This document shows, in pieces, positions 21,504-30,103 of a DNA stretch of 64,000 nucleotides. Origin of the DNA: Burkholderia sp. BCC0506 (GTDB lineage Bacteria; Pseudomonadota; Gammaproteobacteria; Burkholderiales; Burkholderiaceae); assembly GCF_902833145.1 (NCBI RefSeq), contig NZ_CADFEN010000008.1, forward strand, positions 62,001 to 126,000, read 5' to 3'. Position numbers and translations under genes: made by a program. Position 1 is the first letter of the stretch, and every line of letters begins with the position of its first letter. Under the pieces are notes generated by a model. The model was not told the origin of the DNA. It saw only the letters and a program-made list of their open reading frames with translations, and did not search any database.

Positions 21504-22910
21504 ATGTCGAACGATCTCGATTTCGTGATCCGTCACGCGGACGTCGTGACGGCGTCGGACCGGTTCTCGTGCGACATCGGCATCCGCGCGGGACGCGTGG
21601 CGATGCTCGGTCACGGGCTGCCGCGCGCGCCGCGCGAGCTCGATGCGACGGGGATGCTCGTGATGCCGGGCGGCGTCGATGCGCACTGCCATCTCGACCA
21701 GCCGATGCCCGACGGGCTGAAGATGGCCGACGACTTCCTGTCCGGCACGCGCTCCGCGCTGTGCGGCGGCACGACGACCGTGATCCCGTTCGCCGCGCAG
21801 GCGAAGGGGCAGTCGCTGCAGGCCGCCGTCGACGACTATCACCGCCGCGCGCAAGGGCGCGCGCTGATCGATTACGGCTTTCACCTGATCGTCGCCGATC
21901 CGACGCCGCACGTGCTGGCCGACGAATTGCCGCGGCTGATCGCGAACGGCTACACGTCGTTCAAGGTGTACATGACCTACGACGACCTGAAGCTGAACGA
22001 CCGGCAGATGCTCGACGTGCTGTCGGTCGCGCGCGAGCACGGCGCGCTCGTGATGGTGCATGCGGAAAACTCGGACTGCATCGGCTGGCTCACCGAGCGG
22101 CTGCTCGGCGATGGCCACACCGCGCCGCATTTCCATGCGCATGCGCGGCCGGCCGTGGTCGAGCGCGAGGCGACGCATCGCGCGATCGCGTTCGCGGAAC
22201 TCGTCGACGTGCCGATCCTGATCGTGCACGTGTCGGGCGCCGAGGCGATCGAGCAGATCCGCTGGGGGCAGTCGCGCGGGTTGCCGATCCTCGCCGAAAC
22301 CTGTCCTCAGTACCTGTATCTCACGGCCGCCGATCTCGGTCACGACGGCTACGAAGGCGCGAAATGCGTTTGCAGCCCGCCGCCGCGCGATCCGGCCAAC
22401 CAGCAGGCCGTGTGGAAGGCGCTGAAACAGGGCGTGTTCTCGGTATTCTCGTCCGATCACGCGCCGTTCAACTACGACGATCCGTGCGGCAAGCACCCGG
22501 GCGGCCATGCGGTGTCGTTCGACCATATTCCGAACGGGATCCCCGGCCTCGAGACGCGCCTGCCGCTGTTGTTCGACGGCGTGCGCAAGGGCCGCCTGTC
22601 GCTGCACCAGTTCGTCGAGCTGACGTCGCTGCGGCCCGCGAAGCTGTACGGGCTGTATCCGCGCAAGGGAACGATTGCTGTGGGTGCCGATGCGGACATC
22701 GTCGTGTGGGATCCGGACAAACGCGTGCGGATCGCGAACGCGTCGCTGCATCACGCGGTCGACTACACGCCTTACGAAGGGACCGAGGTGACGGGCTGGC
22801 CGCGTCATTGCCTGTCGCGCGGCGAGCTGCTCGTCGAGGACGGCCGGCTGCTCGCGGCCGAGCCGGGGCGCGGGCAGTTCCTGCCGGCCGGCAGGCCGTG
22901 CCTTGACTGA
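21504..22910 (+). CDS. Hydantoinase/dihydropyrimidinase family amidohydrolase
   Basis: 468 residues. The binuclear zinc site is complete: His61 and His63 (DAHCHLD), the carboxylated Lys154 (TSFKVYMTY), MVHAEN, LIVHVSG and SSDHAPF. These cyclic amidases open hydantoins, dihydropyrimidines or related rings to N-carbamoyl acids. It begins eight bases after the AMDase-like gene and is probably co-transcribed with it. No carbamoylase is adjacent, although the M20 enzyme 3 kb upstream and the two serine hydrolases downstream could act on the product. Confidence 0.88.
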   Translation: MSNDLDFVIRHADVVTASDRFSCDIGIRAGRVAMLGHGLPRAPRELDATGMLVMPGGVDAHCHLDQPMPDGLKMADDFLSGTRSALCGGTTTVIPFAAQAKGQSLQAAVDDYHRRAQGRALIDYGFHLIVADPTPHVLADELPRLIANGYTSFKVYMTYDDLKLNDRQMLDVLSVAREHGALVMVHAENSDCIGWLTERLLGDGHTAPHFHAHARPAVVEREATHRAIAFAELVDVPILIVHVSGAEAIEQIRWGQSRGLPILAETCPQYLYLTAADLGHDGYEGAKCVCSPPPRDPANQQAVWKALKQGVFSVFSSDHAPFNYDDPCGKHPGGHAVSFDHIPNGIPGLETRLPLLFDGVRKGRLSLHQFVELTSLRPAKLYGLYPRKGTIAVGADADIVVWDPDKRVRIANASLHHAVDYTPYEGTEVTGWPRHCLSRGELLVEDGRLLAAEPGRGQFLPAGRPCLD

Positions 22911-22973
22911 TTTCATTGATCGGATGCGAGCGGCGCGCCTGCAGCAGCAGACGCCGTTTCCACGGGAGCAAGG

Positions 22974-24170
22974 ATGAGCATTTCCCACGCAATGCGCGGC
23001 CTCGCGGCCGTAGCGATCGTCGTCGGTTCGTGCGGCGGTCCGGCGTTGGCCGCAGGCGCCGCGCCGCAGGAGCTGCCGAGCGTCGTGCCCGAATCGGTCG
23101 GCGTCGATTCGGCGCCGCTCGTGCGGCTGTCCGAATGGCTGCGCCGCGACCGGATGGACGTACGCAGCCTCGTCGTCGTGAAGGACGGCAAGATCGTGTT
23201 CGAGCGCTACGGCGACGGCCTCGCGCGCGACAACAACTATGAGCTGTATTCGGTGACGAAGACCGTCACCGCGCTGCTCGCAGGCATCCTCGACGGCGAG
23301 GGCAAGCTCGGCCCGTCGACGAAGGTCGCGCCGCTGATCGCGGCCGCGCGGCCCGACCTCGCGAGCGAACTCGCGGACAAGCAGGACATCGCGCTGCGGC
23401 ACCTGATGTCGATGTCGAGCGGGCTGCGCTACACGACGCGCGAAGGCACCGATCCGCTGTACTACGACGCGCCCGACCGGTTGCGCGTCGCGGTCACGAG
23501 CCGCGCCGCGCAGCCGCCCGGCACGCATTTCGACTATATCGACGTGAACCCGGTGCTGGTCGGCACGGCGGTGTCGATCGCCGCGGGCGAGCGCGAGGAC
23601 GACTTCGCGCGCAGGCGGCTGTTCGAACCGCTCGGCTTCGCGCACTACCGCTGGAGCGGCGCGGACGGCACGGGCGCGGTGGCGGGCGGCTGGGGCCTGC
23701 GGCTGCGCGCGGTCGACATGGCGAAGATCGGCATGCTGCTGCTCGATCAGGGCCGCTGGAACGGCCAGCAGATCGTGCCGGCCGCCTGGGTGCGGCAGAT
23801 GACGACGCCGTCGCCGGCCGCGGCCGATTACGGCTATTACTGCTGGATCGGCCACGTCGTCGAACACGGCACACCGGAATTCGGTGCGATGGGCTTCAAG
23901 GGGCAGTTCATCACGGTGCTGCCGGCCCAGCACGCGGTCGTCGTGATGACGAGCCTGCTGCCGACCGATGGCGGGTTGCGCGATGCGACCTACCTGAACC
24001 TGTATCGGCGGATGGTCGGCGACTACATCCTGCCGGCGCTCACCCCTGCGCGGCCGCCGGTCGAGCGCGCGGAAGCGACGCGGGCGCTGCGCGACGAACT
24101 CGCGCGCAGCCGGCAGACGAAGGGCGTGCCCGGTACGGCCGCCGCGTTCAACGATGCACCGGAGATTTGA
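22974..24170 (+). CDS. Secreted beta-lactamase-fold serine hydrolase (copy 1)
   Basis: 398 residues. The signal peptide ends near ALAAGAA. The class C beta-lactamase/DD-peptidase fold has Ser93-Val-Thr-Lys96 (LYSVTKTV) as the nucleophile motif and Tyr188 in HFDYIDVN as the tyrosine of the YxN box, with Asp in place of Asn. A GFKGQFITV block stands near the usual KTG position. It resembles 6-aminohexanoate-dimer hydrolases and EstB-type esterases. It is a tandem paralogue of the next gene. The substrate is unknown, but the place after a hydantoinase suggests an amide. Confidence 0.8.
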   Translation: MSISHAMRGLAAVAIVVGSCGGPALAAGAAPQELPSVVPESVGVDSAPLVRLSEWLRRDRMDVRSLVVVKDGKIVFERYGDGLARDNNYELYSVTKTVTALLAGILDGEGKLGPSTKVAPLIAAARPDLASELADKQDIALRHLMSMSSGLRYTTREGTDPLYYDAPDRLRVAVTSRAAQPPGTHFDYIDVNPVLVGTAVSIAAGEREDDFARRRLFEPLGFAHYRWSGADGTGAVAGGWGLRLRAVDMAKIGMLLLDQGRWNGQQIVPAAWVRQMTTPSPAAADYGYYCWIGHVVEHGTPEFGAMGFKGQFITVLPAQHAVVVMTSLLPTDGGLRDATYLNLYRRMVGDYILPALTPARPPVERAEATRALRDELARSRQTKGVPGTAAAFNDAPEI

Positions 24171-25465
24171 TGAGGATGACAAACGACCTGGGCCATTCGC
24201 CAGCATGGTTCACCGATGCGCGCCGCGCCGCGGCGCCTTTCATGCGCCGGCTGCTTGCACGGTTTGCGGCGTTGCTGATCGGCGGCGGTGCGCTGGCGTC
24301 GGCGCCTGTACCCGCGTGGTCCGCGGCGCAAGCCGCCGACGCGTTGCCGCCGTTGCATGAAACCGGCCTCGCCGCCGCCGCACCCGAAGACGTCGGCGTC
24401 GATCCGCGCAAGCTCGTCGAGTTGTCGCGCTGGATCCGCACGCAGAAGCTCGACGTGTACAGCCTGCTCGTCGTGAAGGACGGCAAGCTGATTTTCGAGC
24501 GCTACGGTGCAAACGCGTCGCGCGATTCGACCTACGAACTCTACTCGGTGACGAAGGCCGTGACGTCGCTCGTCGCGGGCATCCTGGTCGATCGGGGCGC
24601 CGTGCGTCTCGACGAGCCGGTGGCCGCGCGGCTCGCCGCGTGGCGTCCCGATCTCGGCGGCACGCTTGCGGACAAGCGCGGCATTGAGTTGAAGCACGTG
24701 CTGTCGATGTCGAGCGGACTGCACTACGACTTCAGCCCGAAGGACGATCCGATCTACTACACCGCGCCGGACCGGCTGAAGCTAGCCGCATCGGCCGCGC
24801 CGCAGGTCGCACCCGGCACCGCGTTCGACTACACGGACGTGAACCCGATTCTCGCGTCGGCGATGTTGAGCGCGGCGGCCGGCGAACCGGTCGAGCGCTA
24901 TGCGCAGACGCATCTGTTCGGCCCGCTGGACATGAAGCGCGCCGCATGGGAGCGCGCGGACCGCACCGGGCTCGTGTCGGCGGGCTGGGGGCTGCGGCTG
25001 CGTGCGGTCGACATGGCGAAGATCGGCATGCTCGTGCTCGACGGCGGGCGCTGGCAGGGGCGGCAGGTCGTGCCGCAAACATGGATCGCGCAGATGACGA
25101 CGCCGCGCGTATCGCCGCATTTCGGTTACTACTGGTGGATCAACAACATCGTCGACAGCGAGCCCGAATTCGATGCGATGGGCTTCAAGGGGCAATTCAT
25201 CACGGTGCTGCCGAAGCGCAATACGGTGATCGTGATGACCGGCGTGTTGCCGGTGGACGGCGGGCTGCGCGATGCGGAGAACGTGAAGTTGTTCCGGCGG
25301 ATGGTGAACGGCTATGTCCTGCCGGCGCTCGATGGGCGCGCTGCGTCGGCGCGCGGCTCCGACGAGGGCGACACGCGTGCCGCGCTGCGCGACGAACTCG
25401 AAGTGAGCGCGCGCTTCGCAGGCGTGCCCGGCACGCAGGTCGATCCGACGGATGTGCCGAAGTAG
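24170..25465 (+). CDS. Secreted beta-lactamase-fold serine hydrolase (copy 2)
   Basis: 431 residues from the ATG at 24170, which overlaps the previous stop (TGATG). A later ATG at 24242 gives a cleaner signal peptide (MRRLLARFAALLIGG…). It shares most motifs with copy 1: ELYSVTKAVTSLVAGIL, SMSSGLHYDF, FDYTDVNPI, GWGLRLRAVDMAKIGML and GFKGQFITVLPK. Clear tandem duplication with a one-base overlap suggests both are made together and exported. Function is unassigned beyond a serine amidase/esterase of the NylB/EstB type. Confidence 0.78.
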   Translation: MRMTNDLGHSPAWFTDARRAAAPFMRRLLARFAALLIGGGALASAPVPAWSAAQAADALPPLHETGLAAAAPEDVGVDPRKLVELSRWIRTQKLDVYSLLVVKDGKLIFERYGANASRDSTYELYSVTKAVTSLVAGILVDRGAVRLDEPVAARLAAWRPDLGGTLADKRGIELKHVLSMSSGLHYDFSPKDDPIYYTAPDRLKLAASAAPQVAPGTAFDYTDVNPILASAMLSAAAGEPVERYAQTHLFGPLDMKRAAWERADRTGLVSAGWGLRLRAVDMAKIGMLVLDGGRWQGRQVVPQTWIAQMTTPRVSPHFGYYWWINNIVDSEPEFDAMGFKGQFITVLPKRNTVIVMTGVLPVDGGLRDAENVKLFRRMVNGYVLPALDGRAASARGSDEGDTRAALRDELEVSARFAGVPGTQVDPTDVPK

Positions 25466-25533
25466 CGCCGGGCGCGTGTCCGGGCCGGCCGATGGAGGCG
25501 AGCCGGACGCGCGGTGCATCTCATCTCATCGCG

Positions 25534-26892
25534 TCAAACCAGTTCCCGTAAGCACGCATCGAACCGCGCGACGAGCGTATCGACATCGTCGGCCGTCGTT
25601 TGCGGGCACACGAGCATCATGTTGTGGAACGGCGTGATCAGCACGCCGCGATTCAGCAGGTACAGATGCACGATGTGCTCGAGTTCGCTGTCGAGCTGTG
25701 CGCCTGCGATCGTGCCGTTGCGCGGCGGCACGGGCGCGAACTGGAACTCGGTGCGCGCGCCGATGCGCGTCACGCACCACGGCAGCCCGTGTTTCGCGAT
25801 CGCGTGTTCGAGGCCCGTCGCGAGCCGCGCGGCGAGGGCGAACATGTGCGCGTACGCGGCGTCGGTCGCGACTTCGGCGAGCGTCGCGCGCATCGCATGC
25901 ATCGCGAGCATGTTCGCGGTGAGCGTCGTGCCGATTCCCGAGTGGCCGGGCGGCGCGTTCAGCTTCGCCTGCTTCGCGCGTTCCGCGAATTCCGCGCTGA
26001 ACCCGTACACCGCGCACGGTACGCCGCCCGCGATCGGCTTGCCGACCACCAACATGTCCGGTTCGAGACCGTGCGCGACCGCGTAGCCGCCGGGGCCGCT
26101 GCTGATCGTGTGCGTCTCGTCGATCACGAGCAGCGTGCCGTGGCGGCGCGTCAGTTCGCGCGCGGCCTCCCAGAAGCCGGGGGCGGGCAGCACCATCCCG
26201 ATGTTCGTCATCGCGGGCTCGGCGAGCACGCATGCGACGTCGCCCTCCTTCAGCGCCGCTTCGAGCGCGGCCAGATCGTTGAATTCGACGACGCGCGTGT
26301 TCGCGAGCAGGTCGTACGACTGGCCGAGCAGACTGTCGCGCTGCACCGGGCGACCGTCGACGAGATCGACGAACACGTCGTCGACCGTGCCGTGATAGCA
26401 GCCGTTGAACACGACGATCGTGTGGCGGCCGGTGGCCGCGCGTGCCCAGCGCAGCACGAAGCGGTTCGCGTCGCTCGCGCTCAGCGCGAATTGCCAGACC
26501 GGCAGCTTGAAGCGGCGCGCGAGCTCGCGCGACACCCACGCGGCGTCCTCGCTCGGCAGCATCGTCGTGTAGCCGCGCGTGGCCTGCTCGACGAGCGCGC
26601 GGGCGACGGGTTCCGGCGCATGGCCGAACATCGCGCCTGTATCGCCGAGGCAGAAATCGACGTAGCGATGGCCGTCGACGTCGGTGAATGTCGCGCCGCG
26701 GGCTTCCTTCACGTAGAGCGAGAACGGCGTCGACCAGTCCTGCATCCAGTGCAACGGCACGCCGAACAGCAAGTGCTCGGACGCTTCCGCGGAGAGTGCG
26801 CGGGAGACCGGCATGGCTTCGGTGAACGCGTGGCGCTCGCGATCGAACAGCGCGCGGGCGCGGATGAGGTCGACTCCGTGGCGGGTAGGCAA
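25534..26892 (-). CDS. Class III aminotransferase (GSA-aminomutase-like)
   Basis: 452 residues, PLP fold type I. Landmarks are VDFCLGDTGAMFGHAPEPV, FALSASDANRFVLRWAR, NGCYHGTVDD, the PLP-contacting Asp in LLVIDETHTISSG, and the PLP lysine in LVVGKPIAGGVPCAVYGF. It resembles glutamate-1-semialdehyde aminomutase but lacks haem-gene context and carries a longer N-terminus, so a catabolic omega- or beta-aminotransferase is more likely. It is transcribed toward the serine hydrolases and away from the polygalacturonase. Confidence 0.85.
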   Translation of the reverse strand: MPTRHGVDLIRARALFDRERHAFTEAMPVSRALSAEASEHLLFGVPLHWMQDWSTPFSLYVKEARGATFTDVDGHRYVDFCLGDTGAMFGHAPEPVARALVEQATRGYTTMLPSEDAAWVSRELARRFKLPVWQFALSASDANRFVLRWARAATGRHTIVVFNGCYHGTVDDVFVDLVDGRPVQRDSLLGQSYDLLANTRVVEFNDLAALEAALKEGDVACVLAEPAMTNIGMVLPAPGFWEAARELTRRHGTLLVIDETHTISSGPGGYAVAHGLEPDMLVVGKPIAGGVPCAVYGFSAEFAERAKQAKLNAPPGHSGIGTTLTANMLAMHAMRATLAEVATDAAYAHMFALAARLATGLEHAIAKHGLPWCVTRIGARTEFQFAPVPPRNGTIAGAQLDSELEHIVHLYLLNRGVLITPFHNMMLVCPQTTADDVDTLVARFDACLRELV

Positions 26893-27254
26893 AGGCAGCT
26901 CCTGGGCTGTGGGGATGGAGGAAACGATAGCGCGGGCAGCGGGGAGTTGAACAGGGGTGGAACGACCGAGGCGGAGCGGCGGTGGACGGCGAGGGAACCG
27001 TGTCGGTGGATAGCGTTAGCCGCGGAGATTGAGCTCGAGTTTTTGCGCATAAACATACGACAACCTATCTCTTGACGAGCGTTTTAAGAAGTGAGTGTGC
27101 GCACACATACACATGTAAAAGCAGTAAAAACAGGGTAAACGACAGATACACGCGCTGTCTCAATCGCGTCTAGACTCGGCTATGTAGTACGACGACGTAT
27201 AAATAGAGATGCGCCGCCCGGCGTATCGATACCCCTTACCCTGCAGGAGTGCCC
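26893..27254. other. Divergent promoter region, aminotransferase/polygalacturonase
   Basis: 362 bases without a gene. The half near the GH28 gene is AT-richer than its surroundings and holds the palindrome at 27095-27106, several short A-runs and a TATAAA at 27197-27202. It most likely carries the promoters for both flanking genes. No reading frame with family features was found. Confidence 0.6.
27095..27106. promoter_or_regulatory. 12-bp palindrome upstream of the polygalacturonase gene
   Basis: GTGTGC-GCACAC is perfectly symmetric and lies about 150 bases before the GH28 start codon, in an AT-richer stretch. It is a possible regulator-binding site, but no local regulator gene is adjacent. 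Confidence 0.35.
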
Positions 27255-29252
27255 ATGGCTGCCCACCGCCGCCGTTCGTCTTCGTCCGTCCGATCGCCCG
27301 CATCGAAGCGGGTATCCCGCCGCGCCTTCATCGGCTGGTCCGGCGCACTTGCCGGCGGCGCGATGCTCGGCGGACCGTTGGCGGCCACCCGGGCGCTGGC
27401 GGCAGGGGCGACGCCCCAGGCATCGGCGGTCGATCTCGTGTGGGGCGAGCACGGCGCGGCGGCACGCATCGCCGCGTCTCTCGCGCACGTGTCGCGGCTC
27501 GCGCGGCACGGCCGCGACTTCGATGTGACGCACTACGGCGCGCGCCCGTGCGCGACGGTCGCGCAGACGTCGCCGTACCCCGCGGCGAAATCGCCGGTCA
27601 GCCCCGGTTCCGAACTGACGACCGCACCCGGCGCATTCGATTCGCGCCCGGCCTTTCTCGCGGCGATCGACGCATGCCGGCGCGAAGGCGGCGGCCGCGT
27701 CGTCGTGCCGTCCGGCGCCTGGTATTGCGCGGGGCCGATCGTGCTGCAGAGCAACGTCACGTTTCACCTGAGCGCGAACTGCACGATCTACTTCAGCCCG
27801 AATCCGGCCGACTACGCGAAGGACGGCCCGGTCGATTGCGGCGCGAACGGCCGGCTGTACTACAGCCGCTGGCAGGCGAACGATTGCCTGAACTACGGCG
27901 CGCCCGTCTACGCACGCAACGCGACGAACATCGCGCTGACCGGCGAAGGCCCGACATCGGTGCTCAACGGGCAGGCGATGACGCCGTTTGCCGGCAGCGG
28001 CGCGAATAGCGTCTGCTGGTGGACCTACAAGGGTTCGTCGGGCGCGTACGGCGCAGGCGCGACGGTGCCGGCCCAGAACACCGCGAACCCGAACAACGTC
28101 GACCTGCGGCTCGTCGCGCCGTCGATACCGGACGCGCTCTACGCGCTGCTCACGTCGCCCGTCACGCCGTGGCAGCAGGACCAGAACTACCTGCCCGCGC
28201 TGTCCGAGGCCGGCGTGCCGGTGGAGAAGCGCATCTTCGGTCTCGGCCATTACCTGCGGCCGTGCATGGTCGAATTCATTGGCTGCACCAACGTGCTGAT
28301 GGCGAACTACCAGACGCAGAACACGCCGTTCTGGCAGCACCATCCGACCGCGAGCCGCAACGTCGTGATCCGTGGCGTGACGACCAACAGCATCGGCCCG
28401 AACAACGACGGTTTCGATCCGGACGCGTGCACCGACGTGCTGTGCGAGGACTGCACGTTCAACACCGGCGACGACTGCATCGCGATCAAGTCGGGCAAGG
28501 ATCGCGACACCGAATACGGGCCCGCGAAGCGGCACCTGATCCGCAACTGCACGATGAACAGCGGGCACGGCGGCATCACGCTCGGCAGCGAGATGGGCGG
28601 CGGCGTCGAGCAGATCTATGCGACGAATCTGTCGATGCTGAACGCGAACTGGCAGACCAATCCGCTGAACATCGCGATTCGCGTGAAGACCAACATGAAC
28701 CGCGGCGGCTACGTGAAGGATTTCCACGTGAAGGGCGTCACGCTGCCGAACGGCGTGACGCTGAAGGGCGGCGGCTACGGCAGCGCGCTGCTCGCCGGCA
28801 GTCCGGTCAATGCGAGCGTGCCGCTCGGCGTCGTCACGCCGTCGGCAGGGAACCCGTCGGCGGCGCAGGGCGGCATCGTCACGTTCGACTGCGACTACCA
28901 GCCTGCGAACGATGCGGTGCGCACGCGCGCGCCGGTCGTGCAGAACGTGACGATCTCCGACGTGAAGGCGAGCAACGTGACGCTGAACGGCGTGACCGCG
29001 TCGTGCTTCCAGGCGATCGTCGCGCAGGGGCCGGTCGCGTTCGACTACAACGGTACGCCGCCCGCGCCGGCCGTGCAGCCGATCTCCGGCGTGACGATCC
29101 GCAACTGCGACTTCGGCACGCCGGTCGCGTCGGGCACGCCGACGGTCACGTCGCCGGGGCCGGTCTATGCGTTCAACGTGAGCGCGATGACGCTGACGAA
29201 CGTGACGATCGCCGGGCAGGTCGTCAACACGACGATCACCGACAGGCGGTGA
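27255..29252 (+). CDS. Glycoside hydrolase family 28 (polygalacturonase-type), Tat-exported
   Basis: 665 residues from the ATG at 27255, with AGGAG six bases upstream. A twin-arginine signal (SRRAFIGWSG, Arg22-Arg23) is followed by a hydrophobic segment. A right-handed beta-helix carries all GH28 catalytic marks: N383-N384-D385 (GPNNDGFDPD), D406-D407 (NTGDDCIAIKSG), His438 (NSGHGGITLGSE) and R476-V-K478. It would hydrolyse galacturonan of pectin as an exported folded protein. It is longer than plain polygalacturonases, with extra sequence before and after the helix core. An exo-acting enzyme is plausible. Confidence 0.9.
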   Translation: MAAHRRRSSSSVRSPASKRVSRRAFIGWSGALAGGAMLGGPLAATRALAAGATPQASAVDLVWGEHGAAARIAASLAHVSRLARHGRDFDVTHYGARPCATVAQTSPYPAAKSPVSPGSELTTAPGAFDSRPAFLAAIDACRREGGGRVVVPSGAWYCAGPIVLQSNVTFHLSANCTIYFSPNPADYAKDGPVDCGANGRLYYSRWQANDCLNYGAPVYARNATNIALTGEGPTSVLNGQAMTPFAGSGANSVCWWTYKGSSGAYGAGATVPAQNTANPNNVDLRLVAPSIPDALYALLTSPVTPWQQDQNYLPALSEAGVPVEKRIFGLGHYLRPCMVEFIGCTNVLMANYQTQNTPFWQHHPTASRNVVIRGVTTNSIGPNNDGFDPDACTDVLCEDCTFNTGDDCIAIKSGKDRDTEYGPAKRHLIRNCTMNSGHGGITLGSEMGGGVEQIYATNLSMLNANWQTNPLNIAIRVKTNMNRGGYVKDFHVKGVTLPNGVTLKGGGYGSALLAGSPVNASVPLGVVTPSAGNPSAAQGGIVTFDCDYQPANDAVRTRAPVVQNVTISDVKASNVTLNGVTASCFQAIVAQGPVAFDYNGTPPAPAVQPISGVTIRNCDFGTPVASGTPTVTSPGPVYAFNVSAMTLTNVTIAGQVVNTTITDRR

Positions 29253-29273
29253 GACGAGATCACGGGCCACGAC

Positions 29274-29309
29274 GTTCGCGTGCGGCCCGGTCGAGGCCCG
29301 CACGCGAAC
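29274..29309. terminator. Hairpin between convergent GH28 and GNAT genes
   Basis: GTTCGCGTGCGG pairs with CCGCACGCGAAC, a 12-bp perfect stem with a 12-base loop. It sits between two convergent stop codons. No T-run follows on either strand. Confidence 0.45.
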
Positions 29310-29318
29310 CCGGATGCG

Positions 29319-29828
29319 TTACGCGAGCGTCTTGATCATGTAGTGCTCGTCGTAGAAGCGGCCATCGACGAACAGCGAGCGCGGCTCCGTGCCGAACCGG
29401 ACGAACCCCTGCGACGCATACAGCCGCTCCGCGGCATCGTTGACCTCGTTCACGCACAGCATCAGTTGCCTGCATCCCCACGCCTGGGCCGCATGCGCGG
29501 TCGCGCTGTCGAGCAGTGCCTGCGCGATGCGTTGCCCGCGATACGCGGTGTCGACGAAGACGCCCCAGATCGTCGCCTTGTGCGCGATCTTCGTGCGCGC
29601 ATCGCGACGCACGCCGGTGATGCCGACGAGCGTGGCGCCGTCGAACGCGCCGAACACGGCCTGTGCCTGCGTCGGCGTGAGGCGCTTCGCGAATTCGTCG
29701 ACCGGCACCTGCGACTCTTCGTCGAGCGTCGGCAGGAAGGACGTGGGCGCGGTGTCGACCGCACGCAGGCGGACGGTCTGAAACTGCGCCGCGTCGGCGG
29801 CGTCGAGCAGGCGGATCGTGATCGTCAT
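29319..29828 (-). CDS. GNAT-family N-acetyltransferase
   Basis: 169 residues from the ATG at 29828; ATGs at 29837 and 29888 are alternatives. The GNAT fold is clear: strand 4 with ATIWGVFVDTAYRGQRIAQALLDSA (the acetyl-CoA pyrophosphate loop RGQRIA), then CRQLMLCVNEVNDAAERLYASQGF. It transfers an acetyl group to an unknown small molecule or protein. It is convergent with the GH28 gene and has no partner gene on its strand. Confidence 0.85.
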   Translation of the reverse strand: MTITIRLLDAADAAQFQTVRLRAVDTAPTSFLPTLDEESQVPVDEFAKRLTPTQAQAVFGAFDGATLVGITGVRRDARTKIAHKATIWGVFVDTAYRGQRIAQALLDSATAHAAQAWGCRQLMLCVNEVNDAAERLYASQGFVRFGTEPRSLFVDGRFYDEHYMIKTLA

Positions 29829-30103
29829 CGGGAGCATTCCGGTTGAGGGGCGTGCATGCCGGCGCGCCGCTTCGGGCGCGGGATGCATCGCGTCTATCCT
29901 AATGGGAAACCGGACGGCTTGTCGCGAGGGTCGGTGCGTCGCGCGCTACCGGTGCGATCGTGAGCGGCGGGCGGCGATCGTGGCGCGTTGCGCCGGCATA
30001 AGGGAAGGGTGCGCGTTAAAGCGCGTGCCGTCGCGCCGGTCCGGCGCACGACGCGAAACGGGCGACGTGCGCGCGGGATCGACGCACGCGCACGCCGGCG
30101 GCA

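Noticed and set aside
25534-26892. Haem-biosynthesis glutamate-1-semialdehyde aminomutase (hemL)
   Set aside because: The fold is similar, but the N-terminus and the region around the PLP lysine (VVGKPIAGG) differ from HemL, and the context is catabolic.
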